Part shown: one piece after another, positions 1 to 5,795 of the stretch
Position numbering within the stretch: position 1 is the first letter of the stretch
How the letters are laid out: every line of letters starts with the position of its first letter
Assembly (NCBI GenBank): GCA_951801245.1
Contig: CATOMC010000017.1
Span: forward strand, 1-45,036
From: an uncultured Lachnospiraceae bacterium
Lineage (GTDB): Bacteria > Bacillota_A > Clostridia > Lachnospirales > Lachnospiraceae
DNA: 45,036 bases
Direction: 5' to 3'
Translations under genes and position numbers: made by a program
The notes under the pieces: generated by a model
Databases searched by the model: none
The model's input: only the letters and a program-made list of their open reading frames with translations
What the model was told of the DNA's origin: nothing

Positions 1-1
1 G

Positions 2-133
2 CCTGCCACCATTGTCATGGACAAAGGGTTCTTCAGTGCGAAAAACATCAATTTCCTGCTTGGGGACAGTGATGGGGAGGCACATAACTTCCTGATCTCC
101 ATGCCGTTCACATGCGCCTTCGCAAAGCTGTAA
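2..133 (+). pseudogene. 3' fragment of an IS1634/IS4-like transposase
   Basis: The plus strand reads open from the window edge to a TAA at 131-133 and gives a peptide with the pattern TIVMDKGFFSAKNINFLL, then a run ending in FLISMPFTCAFAKL. The 'MDKGFFS..NI..LL' stretch is typical of the central DDE region of IS1634-like (IS4 superfamily) transposases, where the Asp is catalytic. The family protein continues well past this point, so this copy is cut off after the 'iavPFT.AFAK' segment. The cut falls inside the 3' end of ribU on the other strand, so a rearrangement junction lies near 105-133. The 5' part lies outside the window. Family call is from motif recognition only. Confidence 0.65.
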
Positions 134-641
134 CAACAGGTTTATATAAGAGCATAGTAATTGCTGCATTTAACCCACCCTTAATCAAATTAAAAGGTAA
201 AAATGCCGGAATTAGCAATTCTACGACTGCTTCCCTCGGATAGCCCATGTAGAAAGGAGTAATCAAATAATTCCAAAGTATCATAACTACAACTTGACAA
301 CCCCAACCACCAAAAAGCCCACCAATAGCACCCGATAATTTACGCCTTTTGCTGTAAATAAATGTAGCGGTACATGCAAAGGAGCAACTTGAAATGATAT
401 TCATTAAACAGCCTATAATACCATTTTCGCTGATAGTAACCATTTCTACCAAGGAAACAATTAAGGCAATGAGAAATGAAGTGAGCGGACCAAAAATCAG
501 TCCACCAATTGCAATGATAATGTCTTTGGGATCGTACTTCAAAAAGAGTACAAGAGGGATACGCCCAACTGCTGCTACAACATAGGCAAGGGCGCAGAGC
601 ATACCTATTGTTGTAAGTTTCTTTGTTTTGTTATTCATCAT
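108..641 (-). CDS. ribU: ECF transporter S component, riboflavin-type (RibU)
   Basis: A 177-aa, very hydrophobic protein with about five to six membrane segments, the size and texture of an energy-coupling-factor S component that captures a vitamin and hands it to a shared EcfAA'T module. The N-terminal 'TKKLTTIGMLCALAYVV' and the 'DPKDIIIAIGGLIFGP' loop are characteristic of the RibU/S-component fold. Riboflavin specificity is inferred chiefly from the FMN riboswitch directly upstream. The start chosen is the ATG at 641, preceded by GGAGGTG at proper spacing; an ATG nine codons upstream lacks a site and sits inside the terminator tract. No ecfA or ecfT is nearby, as usual for group II S components. 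Its last codons overlap the transposase fragment on the other strand, so the extreme C-terminus may be altered. Confidence 0.85.
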   Translation of the reverse strand: MMNNKTKKLTTIGMLCALAYVVAAVGRIPLVLFLKYDPKDIIIAIGGLIFGPLTSFLIALIVSLVEMVTISENGIIGCLMNIISSCSFACTATFIYSKRRKLSGAIGGLFGGWGCQVVVMILWNYLITPFYMGYPREAVVELLIPAFLPFNLIKGGLNAAITMLLYKPVVTALRRRM

Positions 642-652
642 GAATACACCTC

Positions 653-697
653 CAAAAAAAATTAACACCTAAAAGCAATGTAATGCCTTTAGGTGTT
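653..697 (-). terminator. Intrinsic terminator, expression platform of the FMN riboswitch
   Basis: On the minus strand the sequence AACACCTAAAGG pairs with CTTTTAGGTGTT and is followed by a run of eight T's that runs straight into the GGAGGTG ribosome site of ribU. This is a textbook rho-independent terminator placed between the riboswitch aptamer and the start codon, so ligand binding is expected to stop transcription before ribU. Confidence 0.85.
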
Positions 698-789
698 ATG
701 ATTTTTAAGGTGTATCGAAAATGTCAACAAAGCATTTATCAGATAGACAGAAAAGTGCATAATGTCAGAAAATCCCAACAAATTCAATA

Positions 790-898
790 CACCTTCTTTA
801 ATCCAGACTATACTGTCGGTTTTGGAGTTTCACCAAATCAGCATTTACACGCTCGCGGACTTTTACCGCCGATCGGGAATTTCACCCTGCCTTGAAGA
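790..898 (-). promoter_or_regulatory. FMN riboswitch (RFN element)
   Basis: Read on the minus strand, this stretch carries the conserved RFN core pieces in order: CTTCAAGGCAGGGTGAAATT, CCCGATCGGCGGTAAAAGTC, CGCGAG, GGTGAAACTCCAAAACCGAC, AGTATAGTCTGGAT and the closing GAAGG that pairs with CTTC to make P1. These are diagnostic for the FMN aptamer. The terminator at 653-697 gives it a transcription-termination output for ribU. The 90-base spacer between aptamer and terminator would hold the antiterminator arm. Confidence 0.95.
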
Positions 899-1084
899 CA
901 TTCATTTTATTTAGTTGTCGCTGCTTATTATAGACTTAGTTTCTGTTAATGTCAATAGTACAGATTCATTTATATTTGTTTTGTGATAAAGACGTGAATA
1001 TGCTTTATTTTGGCTAACTTATAGAACTGTGTAGACATATCCAAACAGAAAGGTGAACAGTAAAATGTAACAGGGTGAATAATT

Positions 1085-1438
1085 ATGGCAAAAAGACCAG
1101 TACCACAATATGACTTTAGAGCTTTTGGGGCGGCAATCAAGGCGGCACGGACAGGACGCAAGGAGAGCCGGAAAGAGGTGTGCGACGAAATGTATATCTC
1201 GCCGCGCTACCTTGCGAATATTGAGAACAAGGGGCAGCACCCCAGCCTACAAATCTTTTTTGAGCTTATGCTGCGCTATAACATATCCGTAGATCAGTTC
1301 CTTATGAAGCAGCCCGCCGGGAAGAATACCCAGCGGCGGCAGCTTGACGCGCTGCTGGACGACATGAGCGATAAGGGAATACGGATAGTCACCGCAACGG
1401 CGCGGGAGATTTCAGAGGTCGAAAAAGAGGGCGAATAG
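1085..1438 (+). CDS. XRE-family helix-turn-helix regulator of the integrative element
   Basis: A 117-aa DNA-binding protein. Residues about 13-70 form a Cro/C1-type HTH: 'AIKAARTGRKESRKEVCDEM' then 'ISPRYLANIENKGQHPS', where the second helix and the conserved E-N/K-G-xxPS turn are clear. The C-terminal half is short, charged and probably helical. Proteins of this kind sit upstream of the sigma/HTH genes in Tn916- and Tn1549-like integrative elements and control transfer or excision genes. It is higher in GC than the DNA on either side (647-1080 and 1440-1700), suggesting separate ancestry of gene and flanks. The start is ATG after a weak AGGGTGAATAATT; other starts are less likely. Role as element regulator is inferred from family and place. 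Confidence 0.8.
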   Translation: MAKRPVPQYDFRAFGAAIKAARTGRKESRKEVCDEMYISPRYLANIENKGQHPSLQIFFELMLRYNISVDQFLMKQPAGKNTQRRQLDALLDDMSDKGIRIVTATAREISEVEKEGE

Positions 1439-1792
1439 CCACTGTCCGGCAAAATTACATAGGGATTTAGGAAGCGTTGCAATTCTTTTCGGTTGCAGCG
1501 TTTTTCTTTTGCATAAGTCCGTCAAATTGGACGTTTTCGGTGTTGTAGGTAGTAGGAGAAACTTTTATAGCAAACAACGAAAGGTAAATTGAATGTCGGT
1601 GTTATATTGGTAGCCCTGTTAATAATCACAACCTGCATATTGTTTATATTGTCCCTAAAAGGCATAATCTAAGTTTTATCAATATCATGTAAAACCTGTA
1701 TTTAATTTCATATCAGTAAATTATCTGCCGCACGACGGCAAAAGAAAAAAAGCCGTCGTACAGCAGAGGTATTTTCACGCGCCTATTCTTAC

Positions 1793-1831
1793 ACGGCGGC
1801 TTTTGAGAAATCGAAGCCGCCGTTTCTTTTT
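1793..1831 (+). terminator. Rho-independent terminator ahead of the leader peptide
   Basis: ACGGCGGCTT pairs perfectly with AAGCCGCCGT (10 bp, 11-nt loop) and is followed by TTCTTTTT. A second perfect hairpin, ACGACGGC/GCCGTCGT with an A-rich loop, lies just upstream at 1732-1759. Together they form a structured leader in the 750-base stretch between the XRE gene and the sigma gene. Confidence 0.7.
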
Positions 1832-1891
1832 GCTCTCTAAAGAAATGACAGTCTATCACTAAAGATACGGCGGCTAAAGGAGGTAGCCGCC

Positions 1892-2002
1892 ATGAAATAC
1901 AAGATACTCCGGCAAGGTATGACGGTCTTTGACTTGTCAAAAAAATCCCGACCACCGCCGGGAACTTTTCTACCCGTGAATATGAACACACAAATCAACT
2001 GA
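1892..2002 (+). CDS. Putative 36-aa leader peptide
   Basis: A 37-codon frame starts at an ATG preceded by AAAGGAGGT with ideal spacing, one of the strongest ribosome sites in the region, and ends in TGA at 2000-2002. The peptide begins MKYKILRQGMTVFDLS and holds a Pro-Pro-Pro stretch ('SRPPPGTF'). It lies between a terminator (1793-1831) and a 16-bp hairpin (2019-2057), the arrangement expected of a translated attenuator. Tn916-like elements are known to use a short upstream frame and terminators to control downstream genes; that this peptide does so is inference. The triple proline could slow ribosomes. It is too short for family assignment. Confidence 0.5.
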   Translation: MKYKILRQGMTVFDLSKKSRPPPGTFLPVNMNTQIN

Positions 2003-2018
2003 ATACTGCTTACAATTC

Positions 2019-2062
2019 CAATACGCCTGTCTGCGTTTTTTGCAGACGGGCGTATTGTATTT
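2019..2062 (+). terminator. Long hairpin after the leader peptide
   Basis: CAATACGCCTGTCTGC pairs with GCAGACGGGCGTATTG (16 bp with one G-T pair) around a loop of GTTTTTT, followed by TATTT. The tail is weaker than in a classic terminator, but the stem is long. It lies 17 bases after the leader stop and 130 bases before the sigma gene, so it can act as terminator or attenuator. Confidence 0.6.
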
Positions 2063-2191
2063 CCCCGAAAAATTCTTTCAGAAATTTTGTAAAATCTCAA
2101 TCATTTTTGGCTTGCGTGGTTTTGAGGGTTTACGAAAGGGGACATCAGAAAAAATCACCCGCTTTCGCGGCTGCGAAAGGAGGTGAGAAAC

Positions 2192-2641
2192 ATGAATGAA
2201 CCAATTCGTACCCAATGGGAAATCCGTTGTGCTTTTAATGGCTTTTGTAAGCAGACGTTGAAGCATGAAGCAATGAACGCCCACAGGGACACAAAGCGGC
2301 AGCAATCACGGGAAGTAACATTTTCCGACCTGTCACCACAGGAAGAAAACCAGCTTTATACCTACGACAAGTATTTTGCAGATGATGAAGCTGAACAGTC
2401 TTTCTTTATCGCGGGAAAGGAAATAACCGTAAAGCTGCTTGCCGAAGCCCTGCGGAGCTTGCCGGAAGAAAAACGGGAAGCTGTACTGCTGTATTATTTT
2501 TTCGATATGAGCGAGAGCGAGATCGCAAAGCTCTGCAAGATTTCACGATCAGCAGTACAGTACCGCCGGACAAGCTCTTTCGAGCTGTTAAAACGCTATT
2601 TGGAGGAACACGCCTATGACTGCACCGATTGGGAACAATGA
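2192..2641 (+). CDS. Sigma-70-like factor, Tn916 Orf7 type
   Basis: A 149-aa small sigma-like protein. The C-terminal half carries a region 4 HTH: 'LAEALRSLPEEKREAVLLYY' followed by 'MSESEIAKLCKISRSAVQYR', and the N-terminal part ('WEIRCAFNGFCKQTLKHEA') resembles the reduced region 2 of Tn916 Orf7-type factors. In such elements this protein drives conjugation or excision genes. The start is the ATG at 2192, 6 bases after AAAGGAGGTG; a GTG three codons upstream overlaps the ribosome site and is rejected. It overlaps the next, broken gene by 26 bases, the same translational coupling seen in intact elements. Strongly upstream-linked to the hairpin leader at 1793-2062, which probably controls it. 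Confidence 0.85.
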   Translation: MNEPIRTQWEIRCAFNGFCKQTLKHEAMNAHRDTKRQQSREVTFSDLSPQEENQLYTYDKYFADDEAEQSFFIAGKEITVKLLAEALRSLPEEKREAVLLYYFFDMSESEIAKLCKISRSAVQYRRTSSFELLKRYLEEHAYDCTDWEQ

Positions 2642-2759
2642 AAACGCTGAACGCGGCTTGCTGCCTTACCCGGTAATCATAAGGAAGAAGGAGGGCGAGA
2701 AAGAATGTGTGAAGCGGTTGAAAAGTATGCAGATAGAAAGATGTTGGATAAGCAGATAG
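2616..2759 (+). pseudogene. Truncated Tn916 Orf8-like HTH protein
   Basis: Starting at an ATG inside the sigma gene, the frame begins MTAPIGNNENAERGLLPYPV, the usual N-terminus of the helix-turn-helix protein that follows the sigma gene in Tn916-like elements. After about residue 22 ('VII') homology ends and the frame runs through unrelated DNA to a stop at 2757-2759, giving 47 aa instead of about 70-140. The tail is read out of frame through the next gene (2705-2866). The junction lies near 2680, and marks where foreign DNA replaced the rest of this gene and whatever stood between it and xis. Confidence 0.7.
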
Positions 2760-2866
2760 AGCTGATAAAAAATTTGATGGATTCTATGAAATGGTCTGCG
2801 GAACAGGCTATGACGGCTATGAAAGTATCGGATGCGGATAGGGCTATGCTTTTGGAAAAGCTGTGA
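2705..2866 (+). CDS. Small 53-aa protein, first of a twin pair
   Basis: A complete short gene starting MCEAVEKYADRK and ending LLEKL, preceded by GGAGGGCGAGAAAGA. It has the same length as the gene at 2902-3063 and shares the MCEAVEKYA start, the 'I(K/R)NLM..MK..AEQAM' middle and the D-R-x-x-LL-x-KL end. The pattern resembles the C-terminal helical tail seen in Rpn/PD-(D/E)XK recombination-promoting nuclease-like proteins of Lachnospiraceae, where a similar 'aEQaM..L.v...er..ll..L' motif ends the protein. It may therefore be a relic tail that is kept as a separate frame, or a true small helical protein. No function can be assigned. Confidence 0.55.
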   Translation: MCEAVEKYADRKMLDKQIELIKNLMDSMKWSAEQAMTAMKVSDADRAMLLEKL

Positions 2867-2901
2867 GGCGCGGATAAAACCAGGACGGAGAACGAAAGAC
2901 T

Positions 2902-3063
2902 ATGTGTGAAGCGGTTGAGAAATATGCGGAAAATGTAAGATTGAATAGTCTGTTGGAGTCCATAAGAAATCTTATGGCAAATATGAAGCTAGGTGCAGAA
3001 CAGGCAATGAATGTGCTTGAGGTTAATGAGCATGACAGAGAGATTTTACTGAAAAAGTTATAA
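2902..3063 (+). CDS. Small 53-aa protein, second of a twin pair
   Basis: A second 53-aa frame with the start MCEAVEKYAENVR and the end EILLKKL, 35 bases after the first. The first 27 bases are nearly identical to the twin at 2705, then the two diverge but keep length and the positions of hydrophobic residues, which suggests an old tandem duplication with selection on the protein. The upstream spacer (GGACGGAGAACGAAAGACT) offers a modest ribosome site. It is followed by a terminator at 3084-3128, so the pair could be a small operon. Function unknown; relation to Rpn-type nuclease C-terminal tails is inferred from the motif only. Confidence 0.55.
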   Translation: MCEAVEKYAENVRLNSLLESIRNLMANMKLGAEQAMNVLEVNEHDREILLKKL

Positions 3064-3083
3064 AGATACGGGTTTAAATTGTG

Positions 3084-3128
3084 GTAAACAGGGAGTATTC
3101 TGATCGAATGGAGTGCTCCTTGTTTTAC
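3084..3128 (+). terminator. Intrinsic terminator after the twin genes
   Basis: GTAAACAGGGAGTATTC pairs with a partner at about 3108-3128 (GAGTGCTCCTTGTTTTAC) with G-T pairs and a small bulge, ending in TTTTAC. It closes the twin-gene unit. The following 195 bases (3129-3323) hold no gene I can support. Confidence 0.55.
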
Positions 3129-3323
3129 ATTTGCTGATTATTACATATCGGTTAAAATATGTAGTGTAGTAGTAAGGAGGTGTAAGAAGCTATATATCGG
3201 CAGCAATGGATTATGCAAAGAGTATGGATTTATCAAGGAAAAGGAGTTTTTCAAAAAATAGCACATATAATTTGTTTATCCTAAAGCGTATGAGATACTC
3301 CCGCAACTATATATTATATATTT

Positions 3324-3542
3324 GTGATCAAACCCAATAAAGCGGAAGATGAAAATACGGAGACGGACAAAGAAGATCCCATTTCGGAAGAAAATCAAAA
3401 TGATGAGGGTACTGCTGCGGATAACATTACGCGCTGTAGTAAATGCGGAAAGCCGTTACTGAAAGATGCGTTATTCTGTCAGGGATGCGGAGAGCAGGTA
3501 TATAGTGGAGAACCTGTATCAAATGCTGCAACATCAAAGTAG
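3324..3542 (+). CDS. Zinc-ribbon protein, probably a fragment
   Basis: A 72-aa frame with an acidic, disordered N-terminus (rich in D, E, N) and a C-terminal zinc ribbon 'CSKCGKPLLKDALFCQGCG' (CxxC-x11-CxxC). It starts with GTG at 3324 and has no ribosome site; the DNA before it is AT-rich and the frame is closed by a stop 27 bases upstream. The C-terminus ends just after the ribbon. It may be a remnant of a larger zinc-ribbon protein or a poorly translated small gene. The neighbour at 3606 carries a related zinc ribbon at its N-terminus, so the two may descend from one family. Confidence 0.4.
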   Translation: MIKPNKAEDENTETDKEDPISEENQNDEGTAADNITRCSKCGKPLLKDALFCQGCGEQVYSGEPVSNAATSK

Positions 3543-3605
3543 GAAGATTTAGAAGATTTTATACAGCTATACAGAAAAATATGGTAGAGGAAAAGGAGAA
3601 TGCTT

Positions 3606-4004
3606 ATGTTCTGTTATAAATGCGGTACTAAAATTTCGGATGGCACGGTATTCTGTCATAAATGTGGTGCAAAAATGCCGAATCTAAATGCTAACTCGCA
3701 CCATTCTAAACAGGATGTAGACGGGAGAATGTTTGCGCAAATTATGATTTGGGCATTAGGGCAGAATGAGATATCCTGTAATGCTGTTATGAAAGCATTT
3801 GGCTACGGTTGGAATAGAGCCAGCCACTTTATTGAGCGGCTATGTGAAGCTGGTATTGTGGGAGAGTTAGATGCAAAACTTCCAAGAAAGGTGATACCAC
3901 AGACAATGACCGAAGTGTCTGAAAAGGCAAAAGACTTTTTACAGAACTGTGGATATACGGAAGATATGGTTGCTGAGACAATCCGCAACAGGGAGAGCTG
4001 TTAA
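3606..4004 (+). CDS. Zinc ribbon plus FtsK-gamma-like winged helix protein
   Basis: A 132-aa protein with two parts. Residues 3-22 are a zinc ribbon, 'CYKCGTKISDGTVFCHKCG'. Residues about 41-110 read 'AQIMIWALGQNEISCNAVMK' then 'YGWNRASHFIERLCEAGIVG', which matches the gamma domain of FtsK/SpoIIIE (the winged helix that reads KOPS/SRS), including the R-A-x-x-(F/L)-I-E-x-L-x-x-x-G-I-V-G signature. There is no motor domain. It is therefore a small DNA-binding protein in the mobile element, next to xis and int. The start is the ATG at 3606, 7 bases after AAAAGGAG; the ATG at 3600 is too close to that site. Role unknown; regulation of excision is a guess from position. Confidence 0.75.
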   Translation: MFCYKCGTKISDGTVFCHKCGAKMPNLNANSHHSKQDVDGRMFAQIMIWALGQNEISCNAVMKAFGYGWNRASHFIERLCEAGIVGELDAKLPRKVIPQTMTEVSEKAKDFLQNCGYTEDMVAETIRNRESC

Positions 4005-4066
4005 GATTGTGAAGCATATGTATCCGAACAGTGATTATATATTATCTTTTCAAGGAGGGAAAGTCT

Positions 4067-4261
4067 ATGAACAAAACATTATTTCGAGAATCAAAAGAAC
4101 CAATAACGGTTGATATTGAAAAACTATCCGCCATGCTTTCCTGCGGACGGGCAACAGCCCGAAAGATAGGAGAGCAGGCGGAAGCCAGAATCTGTATAGG
4201 CAGGCGTGTTCTATATTCTGTCGATAAGGTAAAGCAATATCTGTGCGATTTAAGTGAATAA
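4067..4261 (+). CDS. xis: Excisionase (Tn916 Xis-like)
   Basis: A 64-aa basic protein with a MerR/Xis-type winged helix: 'ITVDIEKLSAMLSCGRATAR' followed by 'KIGEQAEARICIGRRVLYSV' and a C-terminal helix. Size and pattern match the excisionases of Tn916-like elements, which bend the element ends and steer the integrase toward excision. It begins at the ATG at 4067, preceded by AAGGAGGGAAAGTCT; the open frame extends upstream but has no ribosome site there. The integrase follows after 113 bases, the usual xis-int order. That spacer carries an inverted repeat (4284-4333) rather than being coupled directly. Confidence 0.85.
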   Translation: MNKTLFRESKEPITVDIEKLSAMLSCGRATARKIGEQAEARICIGRRVLYSVDKVKQYLCDLSE

Positions 4262-4283
4262 ATTATAATATCATCTGTTATTT

Positions 4284-4333
4284 GGAATGGTTCTGTGCTA
4301 TACTATCTATATGAGGCAAGCCGGAACCATTCC
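4284..4333 (+). repeat. Inverted repeat between xis and int
   Basis: GGAATGGTTC at 4284-4293 is repeated in inverse as GAACCATTCC at 4324-4333, a perfect 10-bp pair 30 bases apart. Between the arms lies a good -10-like TATACT. The arms could be paired operator or Xis/Int binding sites around a promoter for int, or a long-loop hairpin. Only the repeat itself is certain. Confidence 0.65.
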
Positions 4334-4374
4334 TATTGGAAAGAAAGGAGCGCAGAGAAGAAAGGAGTGGCTTT

Positions 4375-5589
4375 ATGGCAAGGAAAGACAATAAAGGTCG
4401 AAATCTTCATACAGGTGAATCACAGCGCAATGACGGAATCTATATGTATCGCTATATGGACATAAGGAGCGGCAAACGCCAGACGATTTATGCAGGTGAT
4501 TTGGCGGAACTTAGGGCGAAGGAGAAGCAGCTTGCAAAGGATCTGGATGATAATATACTAATAGATGGCAGTGCCAAGAAAATGACGGTCAATTCCCTAT
4601 TTGACTATTATATGGCAACGAAAGAATTAGCGGATTCCACGAGAGGTAATTATGTAAAAATGTGGAATGGTCATGTAAAAGATGAGATTGGGAATTTGAA
4701 GGTAGTGCAGCTTCTCCCATCACACATCAAGGCGTTTTATGCGAAGATGTCACGCGCAGGATATTCTTACTGTACGATCAAGCTGATACATACGCTCTTG
4801 AATCCGGCTTTGGAGATGGCAGTAGATGATGATATTATACGGAAAAACCCGGCTAAAAACGCATTGTCCAGCGACTATGGGAAACCACCGGAAGAGAAGG
4901 ATATATTGACATTAGACCAGCAGAAGAAATTAGTTTCGTTTATGCAGGAAAGCAATGTCTACAATATTTATGATCCTATGTTTACGGTTCTATTGGAGAC
5001 AGGTTTAAGATGCGGGGAACTGATCGGTCTGACATGGGCGGATGTAGACATGGAGAACAGGGAACTTTCCATAGATCATCAGCTTATCTATAAGGATTGG
5101 GGTGATGGCTACGGATTTCGGGTATCTACACCTAAAACGAAGGCAGGTGTGCGGACTATCCCGTTTACGGAAAGTGTGTATAAAGCTTTCTTGGGACAAA
5201 AAAAGATCAATTTTATGCTTGGACGGCGCAGCACAGAAGAGATAGACGGATATTCAGACTTTATCTTTCTGGCGAAAACGGGAAGACCGTTGATGCCCAG
5301 CGCAGTCAATAACGTGATTTACAATGTGGTAGATAAATATAATAAGGAAGAAGCAGGCAGGGCAAAGAAAGAGCATCGCAAGGCGGAACTTCTTCCAAGA
5401 ATCTCAGCCCATAACCTACGGCACACTGCCTGCACCAACATGTCAAGACAGGGCATGAATATTAAGGTGCTGCAGTATCTCATGGGACACGCCCATAGTG
5501 ATGTGACGATGGATGTATATAATCATATCGCGGGCAGAGAGGATGTCAGGGAGGAAGTGGAGCGGTACTCACTGGCAGTTGGCGGCTGA
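4375..5589 (+). CDS. int: Tyrosine recombinase, Tn916-type integrase
   Basis: A 404-aa integrase, the same length as Tn916 Int (405). The N-terminal arm-binding domain (about 1-60: 'RKDNKGRNLHTGESQRNDGI', 'YMYRYMDIRSGKRQTIYAGD') is followed by a SAM-like core-binding domain (about 75-160) and the catalytic domain with R in 'ETGLRCGELIGL', K in 'TPKTKAGVRTIPF', H-x-x-R in 'SAHNLRHTACT', H in 'LMGHAHSDVTM' and the nucleophile Y in 'MDVYNHI'. All key residues are present, so the enzyme is probably active. The start is the ATG at 4375 after GAAAGGAGTGGCTTT; an upstream TTG is in frame but lacks a site. Repeats at 5591-5636 directly after the gene are likely binding sites, and the element end must lie between here and the clpB promoter. 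Confidence 0.93.
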   Translation: MARKDNKGRNLHTGESQRNDGIYMYRYMDIRSGKRQTIYAGDLAELRAKEKQLAKDLDDNILIDGSAKKMTVNSLFDYYMATKELADSTRGNYVKMWNGHVKDEIGNLKVVQLLPSHIKAFYAKMSRAGYSYCTIKLIHTLLNPALEMAVDDDIIRKNPAKNALSSDYGKPPEEKDILTLDQQKKLVSFMQESNVYNIYDPMFTVLLETGLRCGELIGLTWADVDMENRELSIDHQLIYKDWGDGYGFRVSTPKTKAGVRTIPFTESVYKAFLGQKKINFMLGRRSTEEIDGYSDFIFLAKTGRPLMPSAVNNVIYNVVDKYNKEEAGRAKKEHRKAELLPRISAHNLRHTACTNMSRQGMNIKVLQYLMGHAHSDVTMDVYNHIAGREDVREEVERYSLAVGG

Positions 5590-5590
5590 G

Positions 5591-5636
5591 TTACTACACC
5601 AAAAAATAAAAAAATGGTGTAGTAATGGTGTAGTAG
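5591..5636 (+). repeat. Repeat cluster after int, likely Int arm sites
   Basis: TTACTACACC (5591-5600), its inverse GGTGTAGTAA (5616-5625) and a direct copy GGTGTAGTAG (5627-5636) lie within 46 bases, the first starting one base after the int stop. Short direct repeats at the ends are the arm-type binding sites of Tn916-family integrases. A related GTGTAGTAGTAA stands at 3164-3175. The first two copies can also pair as a hairpin. Confidence 0.6.
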
Positions 5637-5673
5637 AGGCATATAACAGGTGATGTTTTAAATTCTAGGACAC

Positions 5674-5704
5674 GCAAACCCGCATAAACACTGGGTTTGC
5701 AAAA
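5674..5704. terminator. Hairpin at the element / clpB boundary
   Basis: GCAAACCC and GGGTTTGC form a perfect 8-bp stem with an 11-nt loop, followed by AAAATTTTAA. It separates the integrase side from the clpB promoter that begins 15 bases later. It may be the terminator of int, or the att core of the element. Confidence 0.5.
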
Positions 5705-5718
5705 TTTTAATAAATTTA

Positions 5719-5745
5719 TTAGCACTCACCTCTTGACAGTGCTAA
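5719..5745 (+). promoter_or_regulatory. CIRCE element (HrcA operator)
   Basis: TTAGCACTC, nine bases, CAGTGCTAA: the controlling inverted repeat of class I heat-shock genes (consensus TTAGCACTC-N9-GAGTGCTAA) with one mismatch. It overlaps the -35 box of the clpB promoter, so HrcA binding would block RNA polymerase. Confidence 0.93.
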
Positions 5746-5761
5746 TAATACGTTGTATTGT
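5733..5761 (+). promoter_or_regulatory. clpB promoter (SigA type)
   Basis: TTGACA at 5733-5738 and TATTGT at 5756-5761 with a 17-base spacer. The -35 box lies inside the second half of the CIRCE repeat. The clpB ATG is at 5796, 35 bases after the -10 box. Confidence 0.85.
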
Positions 5762-5795
5762 GATAGTATCAATAGAACAGAAAGGGGAGAAGGTT

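Noticed and set aside
3207..3341. 44-codon frame starting MDYAKSMDLSRKRSFSKN
   Set aside because: No ribosome site at useful spacing, AT-rich random composition and overlap with the zinc-ribbon frame.
4336..4374. Longer integrase starting at TTG 4336
   Set aside because: The ATG at 4375 has a strong AAAGGAG site and gives the length of Tn916 Int.
5697..5795. Longer ClpB starting upstream of 5796
   Set aside because: Those codons contain the CIRCE element and promoter, upstream of the transcription start.
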